Positions 22,470 to 32,582 of a stretch of 64,000 nucleotides of DNA are shown here, in pieces. The stretch is from Quercus robur (lineage: Eukaryota; Streptophyta; Magnoliopsida; Fagales; Fagaceae). The notes under the pieces were generated by a model that saw nothing but the letters and a program-made list of their open reading frames with translations, did not search any database and was not told the DNA's origin. The stretch spans positions 81,551,862 through 81,615,861 of the forward strand of contig NC_065535.1 in assembly GCF_932294415.1 (NCBI RefSeq). The letters run 5' to 3'. A program made the position numbers and the translations under genes. Each line of letters opens with the position of its first letter. The stretch's first letter is position 1.

Positions 22470-23013
22470 CAAATTTTTAGGGTCTATATACAATAGCATT
22501 TACGTGTGGATTCATGGGATAGGTCATAAAAAGGTCCATTATCATTAAATATCAACCTCTAAGGGGAGTATAAGGCCTTTATGAGTCACTTTGAAAAGGA
22601 TAGTGATAATTAGAAAATATATATATTATCAAATGATACCACATGAGCCCTATCAAAATTTAATTATTGAAAAATATGTGTGCAAAATAATTATATTAGC
22701 TTTTCACCACTACTCTTTGGATGTTAGTGTGGTAGATATTTTTGCACATGAGTTTCTTATTTATTGTATTTTGATATGGTTAATATGGTATTATTTGATA
22801 TCAAACACATTCTCATTAATTACAAATACGTGCAAATATAACTAAAATCATAAGTTAAAGACACAATTTTAAGTTGAAAACTTTGTCTTCATTTCATGAT
22901 TTCAGTTGTGCACACTTGTATGTATGTTCATACATGTGTTCAACATGTTTTACCACTTTCAAAATATCTAATAGTTTGGTATGATGTCTTCAAATTCCCA
23001 AACACTTTAGAAT

Positions 23014-23120
23014 TTGGGTTCAAGTGATAATGGTAATGATATTCTTTTGTGATACCTCATGTCTGTTGCTCAATATTCAAACTCCACCTCTCCATCTTCC
23101 ACTATATACCTGTAAAAAAA
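23014..23120 (+). repeat. tRNA-derived SINE (family of 8795-8905)
   Basis: GGGTTCAAGTGATAATGG, a 40-50 bp spacer with TGTGATACCTCATGTCTG, ATTCAAACTCCACCT (B-box-like) and a terminal A-run. The landmarks are the same as at 8795-8905. No target duplication located. Confidence 0.55.
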
Positions 23121-23628
23121 AAATAGAAGAATTTTTCCACTTAGCTGAGACTTCCATCTCCCTCTCAACAAAAATTCCAATTTTATAAAATGGTGAACTC
23201 CCTTCCTTGGTTGGTTCAAGCTTGATATTGATAGCTCTTGTTAATTTTTGAAATTCAGGAAAATAGGGTTGTTCAAGCCTAGTTAGAAACCACTTTGGAT
23301 AAGCTGGGTTCTCAAGATCTTTAGGAATGTGAACTAGTGTTTTAGTAGAATTATGGGCAGTAAGAGATGAAAAAGAAAAGAAAAAAACATTTGAACTCAC
23401 TCACTTGGCTGTGGAACTTGATGCTAAACTTGAACCCATATTATTTCTACAACAAATTTTATAATTTTGTTAAAGACAGTAGATTTCTCAAGCTAAATCA
23501 TTCCTATCAAGAAGGTAAGCTTCCAACCAACTACTTAGCAAAACTTGGAAGCACTCATGAGAAATCAGCTTTCACTATGCACTCTTCTCCTTATTTTGCA
23601 GCTACAAGTTTGCAATACTGGCTTTGTT

Positions 23629-24734
23629 AGAGCATTCTCATCAAGAATGCTAAATATTTTAGCATTTACCATTTCAAAATCATACTTTATCAATTTTAAC
23701 ATACCACTTTACAATCCATCAAACACCAAACATTTTTTTTTTTACAACTTCATTTAAATAATATTATTTTTATTTTACCACTGTGCCTCTCTCTTTCCAC
23801 CACTTTCTTCTCAGTCCAAGCAACCCCAGTCACAGCCACACCCACAGCTAGCCACTAGCAACCATCACCACCATAAACATTCAACACAATCAACAATCAA
23901 CATTCAACAGCAAACCCAAACCCATGGCCAACCCACTGCCACCACAATCAGCATCCATCCAAAAATCAACCCTATAGCCAAAAAAAAACAAAAAAAAAAA
24001 CAAAAAAAAAACAAAAAAACAAAACGAAAACAACAACAACAACAAAAACTAAACTAAACTTGAGAGAGAGAAGCCTCACCGTGAGAGGAAGAGAGGGGGG
24101 CGGAGGATAGAGCGATGAACAAAACCCACAAACCCAAGACCCACCGCAGCCACGACAAGCAAAACCCATCAAACCCAAACCGGACCACCAAAAACCCACA
24201 AACTAGAACCATCGTGGCAGCCACAACCCACCGCAAAAAACCCAAAACAACCACCATCAGCCACCATAACAACCACCGACATCAACAATCCCCCATAAAA
24301 CCCATTAAAATAAACCAACACCACCAGCCAAAACTACCACCGTCAAATCACAAGCTACCTCCAAAAAAAAAAACTTCAACACCACCACTACCACCATGGT
24401 TTTCAGTTGTGGATGCTGGTGAATGAAGAAAAGAGAAAGAAATAAAAAATGAGAGAAGAAGTGACACCGGTAAGAGAAAAAGAAAGAAGAGTACAGTGAG
24501 AGAGATGACAAAAGTAATAAAAAAAAATTATAAAATTTGAGCTATAGTGCGCTTTCAAAAAGAGATGAGAGAAGTAATAAAAAAAATTTATAATATTTGA
24601 GCTACAGTGCGCTCTCATTTTAGCAAGATTGTAAATTTTTTAGGATATAGCATGTTTGATTGAGCAATATTTTGTGGTTTCAGATGCTAAAAAATAGCAT
24701 TTATAGCATTTACAACCTTTGTTGTGAATGCTCT
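23629..24734. mobile_element. Non-autonomous TIR element, AGAGCATTC family, 1.1 kb
   Basis: Ends AGAGCATTCTCATCAAGAATGC and its mirror GAATGCTCT (24726-24734). Subterminal TTTAGCATTTA/AAATGCTA pairs repeat on both sides. The interior is a C/A-rich stretch of CCACNACCCA-like repeats, then GA-rich sequence and two copies of GAGCTAYAGTGCGCT. Open frames in the interior are low-complexity Thr/His/Pro or Trp/Val/Gly runs and are not genes. Relatives at 36212-37200, 53535-53922 and 54170-55320. Confidence 0.65.
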
Positions 24735-25123
24735 TAACATATGTAACAATATGAACCTTTAGCTTTTAATAAAATCGTGTGCTTAATTATAAAAAACAAT
24801 TTACTACCATAACATCAATACACTTCTTTTATTAATATTAAATAAGTACATTATTATATGATTATATATGTAAAGTAATTGTAACTTTGTTAGAATCGTC
24901 TAACCAAAGTGACAATTTAATACTATCTCTAAAAACAAAATGACACATTAATAAAGGAACTTTTACTATGAGCAATACAAGAGATTACTGTAAACTAAGA
25001 AAGATTTAAGTTACACATTAAAAAGGGATTATATATATAAGGGCCACTGCAAATACTAGGGTTTTAGGGTTCTAATACAAGGGTTTTAACAAGATGCGTG
25101 GTCAGGTCATGTGGATTATCACA
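24735..25123. other. Spacer 3' of YAPAA copy 2
   Basis: AT-rich, no gene seen. Two AGGGTTTTA-type telo-box-like motifs sit near 25067-25095. Confidence 0.4.
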
Positions 25124-25345
25124 TCAAGCAGCTGGGGCATAGTCACCGTCATCGTCATCGTCATCATCATCATCCCCATCACCTTCCATGGATGCAGTAG
25201 TGGGAGCATAGTCGTCATCATCGTGGCCATCGAATTCTACTAATATCTCAGGGTAATAATTATAACCACACACGTCATCAGCACCATCATGCAAATCAGC
25301 ATGCATGATGCACTTGGACGTAAGCATCATGGAAATGTGAAACAT
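25124..25345 (-). CDS. Small acidic YAPAA-repeat peptide, copy 2 (unrecognised family)
   Basis: A 73-residue frame with an ATG start at 25345, intact to the stop. It is the most diverged copy. The leader is MFHISMMLTSKCIMHADLH, with the first repeat changed to DDVCGYNYYPEI. The second is GHDDDDYAPTTASMEGDG, and a run of nine Asp leads to GDYAPAA at the C-terminus. The SMEGD link and the terminal YAPAA align with copy 1 at 16407. A TATA-like TATATATA lies about 122 bp upstream. No function is known to me. That an older, diverged copy keeps an open frame and the same C-terminus argues for selection, though the Asp run is also a simple GAY repeat that stays open easily. Confidence 0.62.
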   Translation of the reverse strand: MFHISMMLTSKCIMHADLHDGADDVCGYNYYPEILVEFDGHDDDDYAPTTASMEGDGDDDDDDDDDGDYAPAA

Positions 25346-25466
25346 TTTCTCTTCTTCTTAATGGGAACTGAGCCAAAATAACTATAAAGAAGGCTAGTGA
25401 AATTAGTGGTTGCTGCAAAGACTCACACAGTCACACTAACACTGCAGAATGGGTATAGTTGAAGTG

Positions 25467-25603
25467 TTATATATAGTGAGGAGAGAAGATGGGCATGCTT
25501 TTTGTACATGGTAGCCTCGTGCAGAGGTGTGCCATGATGCGTATGACACATGCCTATAATCCTACGTGGAAACTTAGTTGGCAGCCCATAAAATCTACAC
25601 GTG
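25467..25603 (-). promoter_or_regulatory. Putative promoter of YAPAA copy 2
   Basis: TATATATAAC on the minus strand at 25467-25476. Upstream, TACGTGGAAAC...GGCAG...ACACGTG at 25563-25603 lines up with the block at 16881-16920 and contains two ACGT-core motifs, one of them CACGTG-like. Confidence 0.42.
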
Positions 25604-25716
25604 TCAAGTGTCAACATTCAAACCTATTTTCTAATATTAAAAAAAATGAAGAATATATGCAAAATATGCATTGTCGATTTGCTCTTGGAAAGTTACCATG
25701 ATATTCTTTTATTATT

Positions 25717-25865
25717 GGCCCCATTTGATACATCCATTGAAATATATGTTTTCAGTTTTTAAACAACATTACATGTATTTTCACATATTTTTTCATCTAT
25801 ATATATTTCCACACATATTTTCAAACACATGTTTTGAGTTTTTAAGTGCATGTACCAAACATCCC
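25717..25865. mobile_element. Short MITE (GGCCCCATTTGATAC ends)
   Basis: Starts GGCCCCATTTGATACATCC and ends GCATGTACCAAACATCCC. The interior has TTCAGTTTTTAAAC and CACGT-less TATTTTCACA repeats. It shares its layout with the repeat at 35973-36120. Confidence 0.55.
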
Positions 25866-25952
25866 TTATTCAGTAGTGCAAACAAGTAGTGATAGAAATG
25901 CACTCGTACAAAATTAAAGTGGAAAACTTACTTCGGTTTTAAGAGAGTAGGT

Positions 25953-28806
25953 GTAACACCCCAACCTAATTGCATAATTAATTTTATGGGTTTATATGCA
26001 TGTCATTATCTTAATTACTTTTAAGTGCATGAAGCTTTGATATTGTGATATTATAGAACATATATGCCCTTTTAATGTGATGGATATAACTTTATAAAGG
26101 TAAGGATATATGTGTGTGTGTGTGTGTGTAAGGTGATATTATTCTTTGTAGAAAAGTGTGAATGCAAAGAAAAAAAAGAGTTGAAAAGTGGGTGTGATAT
26201 TTTCTTCCCTAGCATCCCACGTACCCCACCCCAAAAGGCAAATTCCCTTATCTTCTTTGCTGCACCAAAAAACACTTCTTGCTTATCTTTCTTTACTTTT
26301 TCTTTTCTTCTTCCTTTGCTCTACCCGGCAGCACCTCTCTTTCACCCTCTCACCAAAAATCATAGACAACTCTCTTTAAGAATAAATTAAAGGGGTAACA
26401 CTAAAATTTCAGCTTCAAATTGTTGGGGGTAAGTAATCAAAACTTCCTTTGTTTATTTCTACTTCTTTATCCTCTATCCTGATTTTAGAGGCTGAACTAT
26501 GATTCTGTTTTAGTGATTTAAAAGTTTGATGATATTGTGATCAATTGAATTCTTATTAACATATTTTAATATGTATACTATAGGTATAAAAATACCCAAA
26601 TGAAATTAAGGCCTATTGATATTTTTTGATGATTTTGTACAAATATGTACTGAAACTGTCTCTGTGACAGATTTGAGGTTTACAACAAGAAAAATATGCA
26701 TTAAATCATATTCTGGGAATTAGGATGCTAAGAATAGTTTTTATGAATTCTAAGACACACATGGTTGTTATGAAAGTGGTCTCACAGAATTTGGATGAAC
26801 CTAAAAATAATGGTTTAATTGTTAAGTTGCAAGAAATTCTGTCAGGACAGATTTGAGTATTCTGTCTTGTGTGATTTTTAGTAAATCATGGGTTTATTAT
26901 TTGACTCCGAAATTTTTATGGTTTATACTGGACATACAGGGGAGTAGTTATGTAAAATTTCATGACAATTGGATGTGTGTGGACAGCCCATTTGTATTTT
27001 ACAAATAGAGCATACGATTCTGTAATGAGCAGTGAACAACATATGCTACAACTGACTTTGTGGATTTAATTCTCAAGTTAGGATGAATGTTTTGAGTTAT
27101 AATTTAATATGCTCATCCTTTGGTATGTTTGGAGCATATATAAATTTTATGAATTGGTTTCTCTATGGTTTGGGTGCATAATGTGTTTGATAATTGTATC
27201 ATATGCTTTGGGGAACTTTATATGATGGGAATTAAGATTTTCTTGAGTTTGAGAGTTAAATTGTGATTGAGGTATAAGTTTATATATTAGGAAGAGTTTG
27301 TCCATAATAAGTTTTGGTTTTTTGTTTAGGTGGCGAGAACGAGAACACGGACACTTGAGCTCCTCGTGTACAATCTCTCGCGCCTTCTATTTTCAAGTAA
27401 GGGACTTGTGACATGTGCTTTTGATAAGTATAAAGATTATTTCGAAAAGATATATGCATTAAAGCTTTTGATTAGAGATATTACATATATGCATGATTTA
27501 AGTAAAATATGTGTTCGTGAATTATTCAATCTTATATACATAATAATTTTAGCATATTAATACTATTATTTGTATCACAAACATATTATTTAAGAATAAA
27601 TTGGATATGCTACTGTTGTGAACATTTATGTAAAAACAAAGTTATCAGAAAAATATAGTTTTTGGTTACTCCATTGTTATGATTTGAACTCAGCCAGTAG
27701 AGATTATAGTACTGGCATTTCCATGGAGATTCTGATTGGCTATTAAAAGTGGTACTGGCTCTGCTATACCCGCCCTTGTTGGTAACAGCCAACTTGTGGA
27801 GGATGTCAACCTACCCCCATGATTGAAAGTATGTATTATGATATGATTCCAGAAATACCTGGCATTGTGGGGAATGTTGGATGCCTAGCACTCCGTGCTG
27901 GAAGCCTCCCAAAGTAGTGGCAAACTTACAATTGGATTAACTAATATATATTATAAATGAGGTATAAATCTATTTGGAAATTATAAGAAAAGTATGATGA
28001 TAAGAAAGGTATATTGAATGTGTTATAAATCTGATGAGAAGTTATGATAAAGTATTTGATAGTCTGTTCAAAGATAAGATTACTGAACTTATATTTAAGT
28101 TCCTTATTATGTCATTTTATTTATTATATGAAAGAAAAATGAAGTATTCTCATCTAAAAGCTCTTAAGTTATTTTTAAGAACAATATGAACATTATGAAG
28201 GCTATTTTATCAAATCTGGCATATCCATAAACTATTTGATTTACATGCATTCTTATTAAAGGCCCATGGAGCTTTAAAACCTTACTGGGCTTCGCAGTTT
28301 ACCCTATTATATTTCAGTGCACAGGTTATTCCTGGAAGCAGCGAGAGTATTAGAGGTGGCAAGGATTCTGTGTTTTCTCATTTGTTAGAATGTAGAGTTT
28401 TATTGTATAGCAATTAGCTTTTTTGTTGTATAGGAGGAATCAAGATGTACTTGATCCTTTGAGCACAGATGTAATTCAGTACCTTAGTTTGTTTTGAACC
28501 CCAGTTGTATGTCTTTGGGTTTAGGTTTGTAATAAGAGTTTTGCTGAACGTTTAGCTATATAATATTTACACGAATACCTTAAGTTCAACTAGGTGGTAA
28601 TTTTTCGAGTTCAAAGGAAATGAAATTTCAAGGTTGCCATCATTTTTGTATATTATGGCTTTTATGTAAGAAAATAAGCAAGAATTCAAGAAACAATTCT
28701 TAATAAGTACCTTCAGTTTAGGTTGGTTTGTGTTAGTATTGAGGTAAACTTGATATTAACATGTCGGTCATGCTCTAAACTCTGAAGTACAGGTTTGGGT
28801 CATGAC
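25953..28806 (+). mobile_element. Putative long solo LTR / LARD-like element, about 2.85 kb
   Basis: Starts TGTAACACCCCAACC, ends GGTTTGGGTCATGACA, flanked by GTAGG and ATAGG (4 of 5 bases). It contains a CT-rich leader-like block near 26230-26380 followed by a donor-like GGGGGTAAGTAAT. A short arginine-rich open piece lies at 27330-27400 and a 3' block near 28310-28560. No reverse transcriptase or gag is visible. The ends and length fit an LTR or a large non-autonomous derivative, but this is inference from the termini. Confidence 0.4.
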
Positions 28807-29429
28807 AATAGGAGGGAAGATTTGAATGCATAAGATACATGACAAATTCTTATCATCAAATTTAGTGGGAAATGTCCTTTGTTTTTTGTTTTTATTTCTT
28901 TTGTGATTGTCACTTTTGGACAATCCGATTTTTCAACATCGTAATTGTTCTGTAATTGTTCTCTCACACTCTTTAATACACTCCATATATAGTACATACA
29001 TAATTTTATGCACAATAATTATATATATATATATATATATATATGGTGTTAATATTTAAAACATGAAATAAGACCATATAGGTACAGGTGATCAGAATCT
29101 ATGTCTCTATAACACTGTTGAGAAAAATAAATAATTAATGACAGAATTACTTGGCACTTCCATAAGCTTGCCAAGATTGAAGAATGACTGTCTCCTTACC
29201 AAAACAAACAGATGCTGAGACGTCTGGCAATAGGGGAGGTATTAATTAAGGAAAGCAATATATGGAACAAGGTTTTGGCAGATTTGTTATTCTCACTATA
29301 TGGCATTGGAAAAGCATATATTCAGGCCGTAAATATCGAGTTGCTTCCCTAGGGATTTACACCTCTGACAGAGGACATATTATGGGGTTGTTGAGTGCAA
29401 GTTTGTATATTTAGCATCAAGGTTTAAGG
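28807..29429. other. Spacer, no gene seen
   Basis: AT-rich, with an (AT)n microsatellite near 29019-29043. No recognisable feature. Confidence 0.4.
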
Positions 29430-29830
29430 TGGCAAATTCCTGAGCGTAATGAGAAGCCTGAGGAAGTCACGGTTGCAAGGAAATTATTATTCTACACTCT
29501 CTGATCATGTGCACTTCATACACTCTTTCGCATCAAGTATTCACATTTTCCAAAAATGTCCAGTTGTAAGCACTCTATAATATATCATCGGCTTGTACTG
29601 TAATTGGGAATATGCTTTATGAGATGCTGTAATTGGGAATTAGACATGTAAATGTTAAAGTGTAGCCGGCAAATTTTTATGAGATGCCGACAATGAATGT
29701 GAGTTTTCGGGTACTGTACTGTATGTGAACTGATGTCAGCTGGTTGAAGATTTAGAATTGTTTGAGAGGCCTAGTCCAATTCGGGATATATTAGTTCTTT
29801 GGGCGGCTATGATCATTTGGTATGTATGTA
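29430..29830 (+). pseudogene. Decayed fragment of the E-type PPR gene
   Basis: Matches the interior of the 12666-14666 gene (its bases about 13350-13705). Shared stretches include GAGAAGCCTGA, GTTGTAAGCACTCT, GTAATTGGGAAT, GGCAAATTTTTATGAGATGC and TGGGCGGCTATGATCA. Frameshifts, deletions and a 70-bp insertion (about 29478-29565, between GTTGCAAG and GTTGTAAG) destroy the frame, and the 3' kilobase is missing. It opens the right arm of a segmental duplication. Confidence 0.8.
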
Positions 29831-30196
29831 TTTTGGATCTGTGCGTAGTTTGCTGTATTGTTTGTGCTGGTGTAATCCTTGTTAGTTGTGATTCTGAAAT
29901 GCTTGGTTATTTATTTATTTTTTTTTGTAAAAGAATCATTTTGGTTATGAATAAAATTAATTCTATTCTACCTAGCGTAAGCTGCAAAAATTTTATTTAT
30001 ATCCCGCACTGTAAATTAAACAAAGCTGATCTAATGAAGAAAGCAATGATATATTGATATACATAATAAGGACCATCTATGACCATAAGCATGATTAACA
30101 TAACAAACTTTGGGGAGACCAATTAGCTAGAACCCCATAATAAAAATTTGGAGCTTTCTTTTTGTTGGGACTTGGGCATATGTATTATGTTGTAGT

Positions 30197-30999
30197 TAGG
30201 GCGGAGCCAAAATTTCAATCGAAGGGGGCAAGATTAAAATAGTATTAAAAGGACATTAAGTATTTTTTTTTTCTAATAATTATGTGTTATTTATAGAGAT
30301 CACTAATTAGATTGCCATGAAAAAAAAATGGAATAAGCAAGATTTTCACAATACTTTCACAATAAATCATAAATGGTAAGTTATTACTGGTTCAAATTTC
30401 AATCCACTACTGAAATTATTTTTTTCTTACCAATAATAACTAGTAATAACCTGTTACTTAAGATTTATTATTAAAATGTTATTAAAATGTTGTGGACATA
30501 GAATTTCTCAAAGCTAAATTAAACGACTATAAATTCTATTGTAAAAAGCTCACAAACTGATGTGACAAAAATGTATGACACTTAAATAATATAATAAATA
30601 AATATTTGAATGAATTTTTTTTATGATAGATAACATGTCAATTTGTAAAATTTGTAGTAATCATTGCATTGTTCAGAAGAAAAGGGCAGTGAATAGTATA
30701 CTGAAAATAATGATTGAGAAAAAAAGGGACAATGAAATGGGTGAAGATGTACATGGTGAGATAAAACTAATGAGAATAGTAATTAAATTTGGTGAAAAAG
30801 TGATATGATTTGGTACATGGGAGAAGTTTTTTTTTCCTACTTTCTTGGTGTTAAGAGTCTGTACATGTATTAAAGTGGGAGTCCTTTTTTTGCCAAGGTA
30901 AAGTACCAAAGAATAATTCATAATATACTTACTTCAAGGATTTTTTTCAAGGAGCCAAGGGTGCAATCGCCCCCCTCGACCCCCCTAGCTCTGTCCCTG
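30197..30999. mobile_element. Non-autonomous hAT-type element, 803 bp
   Basis: Flanked by the 8-bp duplication GTTGTAGT (30189-30196 and 31000-31007). Ends are TAGGGCGGAGCCAAA and, inverted, CAGGGACAGAGCTAG, the common plant CAGGGGCGGAGCC type. It lies 23 bp beyond the stop codon of YAPAA copy 3. No transposase frame. Confidence 0.78.
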
Positions 31000-31022
31000 G
31001 TTGTAGTAACAGTAAATGCTAT

Positions 31023-31222
31023 TCATGCAGCTGGTGCATAGTTGTAACCATCATCATCGTCATCACCATACATGGATGAAGCTGGAGCATAGTCATAATC
31101 TCCATGATGTTCAATGCAGGCTGCAGGGGTATAATCATAACCATTGTAGTCGTCGTCATCATCATCTCCATCTACATGCTTCTATCGAACCATGGGGCAA
31201 TGGCCTTGGAAATGAATAACAT
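31023..31222 (-). pseudogene. YAPAA-repeat peptide, copy 3, frameshifted
   Basis: Paralogue of 16407-16613. The start context and first codons agree (MLFISKAIA). A 3-nt loss follows, then a net +2-nt change near 31180, which leads into an early stop after about 16 residues. Beyond the shift the original frame is still open and well kept: DGDDDDDDYNGYDYTPAA, then CIEHHGDYDYAPASS, then a unit ending DDGYNYAPAA and the stop at 31023. So either the gene was lost recently or the shift is a sequence error. An hAT element abuts its 3' side. Confidence 0.68.
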
Positions 31223-31352
31223 TTTCTTACTTATGTGATGAAGGTAGAGAATTAGAATGATTTTGAGTGTCTAACACAAGCTTAACAGTTAAGATACAGG
31301 GAGATAGAGATAGTAACAAAGGTGTATATTACTTTATGGGGATGAGTCGGTG

Positions 31353-31556
31353 CTTATTTAGATGGAAAGAAAGCATTCTCGTTTGGCACAAACTCAGCCA
31401 CGTGGCAAGCATTCTCGTTTGGCACAAACTCAGCCACGTGGCGGGGAGTGTGAAGTAATGCTTGAAAGTGTATGCATTACCCTATGCCAATGACAGGTGG
31501 TGCTGTATAGGTAAGACACTTTGGAACCCCGGTTGACAGTTCAGCAAAACTTGTAG
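31353..31556 (-). promoter_or_regulatory. Upstream region of YAPAA copy 3 with doubled G-box
   Basis: The TATA position reads TAAATAAG (31353-31360), weaker than in copy 1. A 36-bp unit is exactly repeated head to tail (31371-31406 and 31407-31442). Each unit ends in the perfect palindromic G-box GCCACGTGGC (31397-31406, 31433-31442), the ABRE/bHLH/bZIP-type core. Upstream, 31516-31556 matches the conserved block of copy 1. Confidence 0.6.
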
Positions 31557-31669
31557 GAGCTGGCAACCCTGAGAGATTTGAAGATAGGTAAAAGAGAAAT
31601 ACCGAAATAATTCTTATACATATCATGATTCATGGGACACGCATTTGAATTAAAAATACGCGTGTACAA

Positions 31670-32111
31670 CAGGGACGGAACTATGCTTGGACGGGGGAAA
31701 TATATAATATATAATATATAAAGCTTGTTTTTTAATTTTCATGCTTTATTTTTGTTCAATATTTTCATTCTTTCATAAAAAGAACACTTTCTTTATTCAA
31801 ATTTTCTTTAAATTTTGATTCTTTTTGTGGTCATTTGTCTGGGTTTTAAATGATTTATGAAATTTATTTTAAAGTTAGCATAAGATAATTGCAGTTTAAG
31901 TGTTTGATGAAGTTCTCCAAAAAAAGCTTGGGATAAAAACACACACACACATATATTCTTTTATAAATTGCTTGGATAAAAAACATGGTTATCTTTGGGT
32001 TAATCTAGAGCTAGATTATGAAGGTTTAGGCTATAACAATTTTTTTAAGCATTTGGGTTTGAGTGTATCTCACCCCCCCCCCCCCCATTCAAAATCCTAG
32101 CTCCGTCCTTG
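31670..32111. mobile_element. Non-autonomous hAT-type element, 442 bp
   Basis: Ends CAGGGACGGAACTATG and, inverted, CAAGGACGGAGCTAGG. The flanks GTGTACAA and ATGTATAA differ at two bases. It is the same terminal type as 30197-30999. It contains a 13-nt C-run before the right end. Confidence 0.65.
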
Positions 32112-32229
32112 ATGTATAATGTGGGTATTAGAACGCTAGTATTGGGTATGTAAAAACCCCCTAGCTATTTTAGCAACCAACAAAGCCAAATAGATCCACA
32201 TCCAGTCCAAGGATGGGTCTTTATATGTT

Positions 32230-32507
32230 TATATTAACTATTCACAAGGATGTAAAAAAACATATCATCTTAATAAGGAAAGAGAAAAAAGGGTAGAGAG
32301 AGGAAAGAGAGATGGAAGAGAAGAGAGAGAAGCTAATTTTTTTATATTATTTGTTGGTATAATTTATATTATTTTAATGAGTTATAGTAAAAATAGAAAC
32401 TGGAATGTTGGGTGGGTTGTAAAATGGAATAGTAAAATAGATAAAATAAGTTTTGAGAATGTAAAATAGACACTTTTTTGTATTTCCTAATGCTCATGCT
32501 CTTAGTA
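32230..32507. mobile_element. Partial AGAGCAT-family TIR element
   Basis: The minus-strand end AAGAGCATGAGCATTAGGAA followed by TTTTACAACCCACCCAACATTCC resembles the left end of 36212-37200. The other end was not identified. The left part is purine-rich (GAGAGAAAG). Confidence 0.4.
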
Positions 32508-32582
32508 TCTATATTAACTATTGCTCTAGGCAAAAACTTGTTCTGCACACCTTTAATACACACGAAAAAATAATTGAAATTA

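Larger units (their letters stand above)
18780..22560. repeat. Interleaved inverted and direct duplications
   Basis: About 18780-19270 is repeated in inverse orientation at about 21485-22068 (shared TTTAGCAGCTTTGGGGTTGC and GAAGATGGAATAGCAATGC). Within the right arm a 118-bp unit is tandemly doubled (about 21493-21610 and 21611-21728). Separately, 19346-19423 plus 21229-21480 matches 22077-22560 in direct orientation (GCAGCAGATGCAGATRACAG). The order is therefore X, A, X-inverted, B, with LTR and MITE insertions inside A and B. Confidence 0.7.

Noticed and set aside
24054-24426. Trp/Val/Gly-rich and Thr/His/Pro-rich frames
   Set aside because: Low-complexity CCA/TGG repeats inside a TIR element; no domain and no conservation of frame in related elements.
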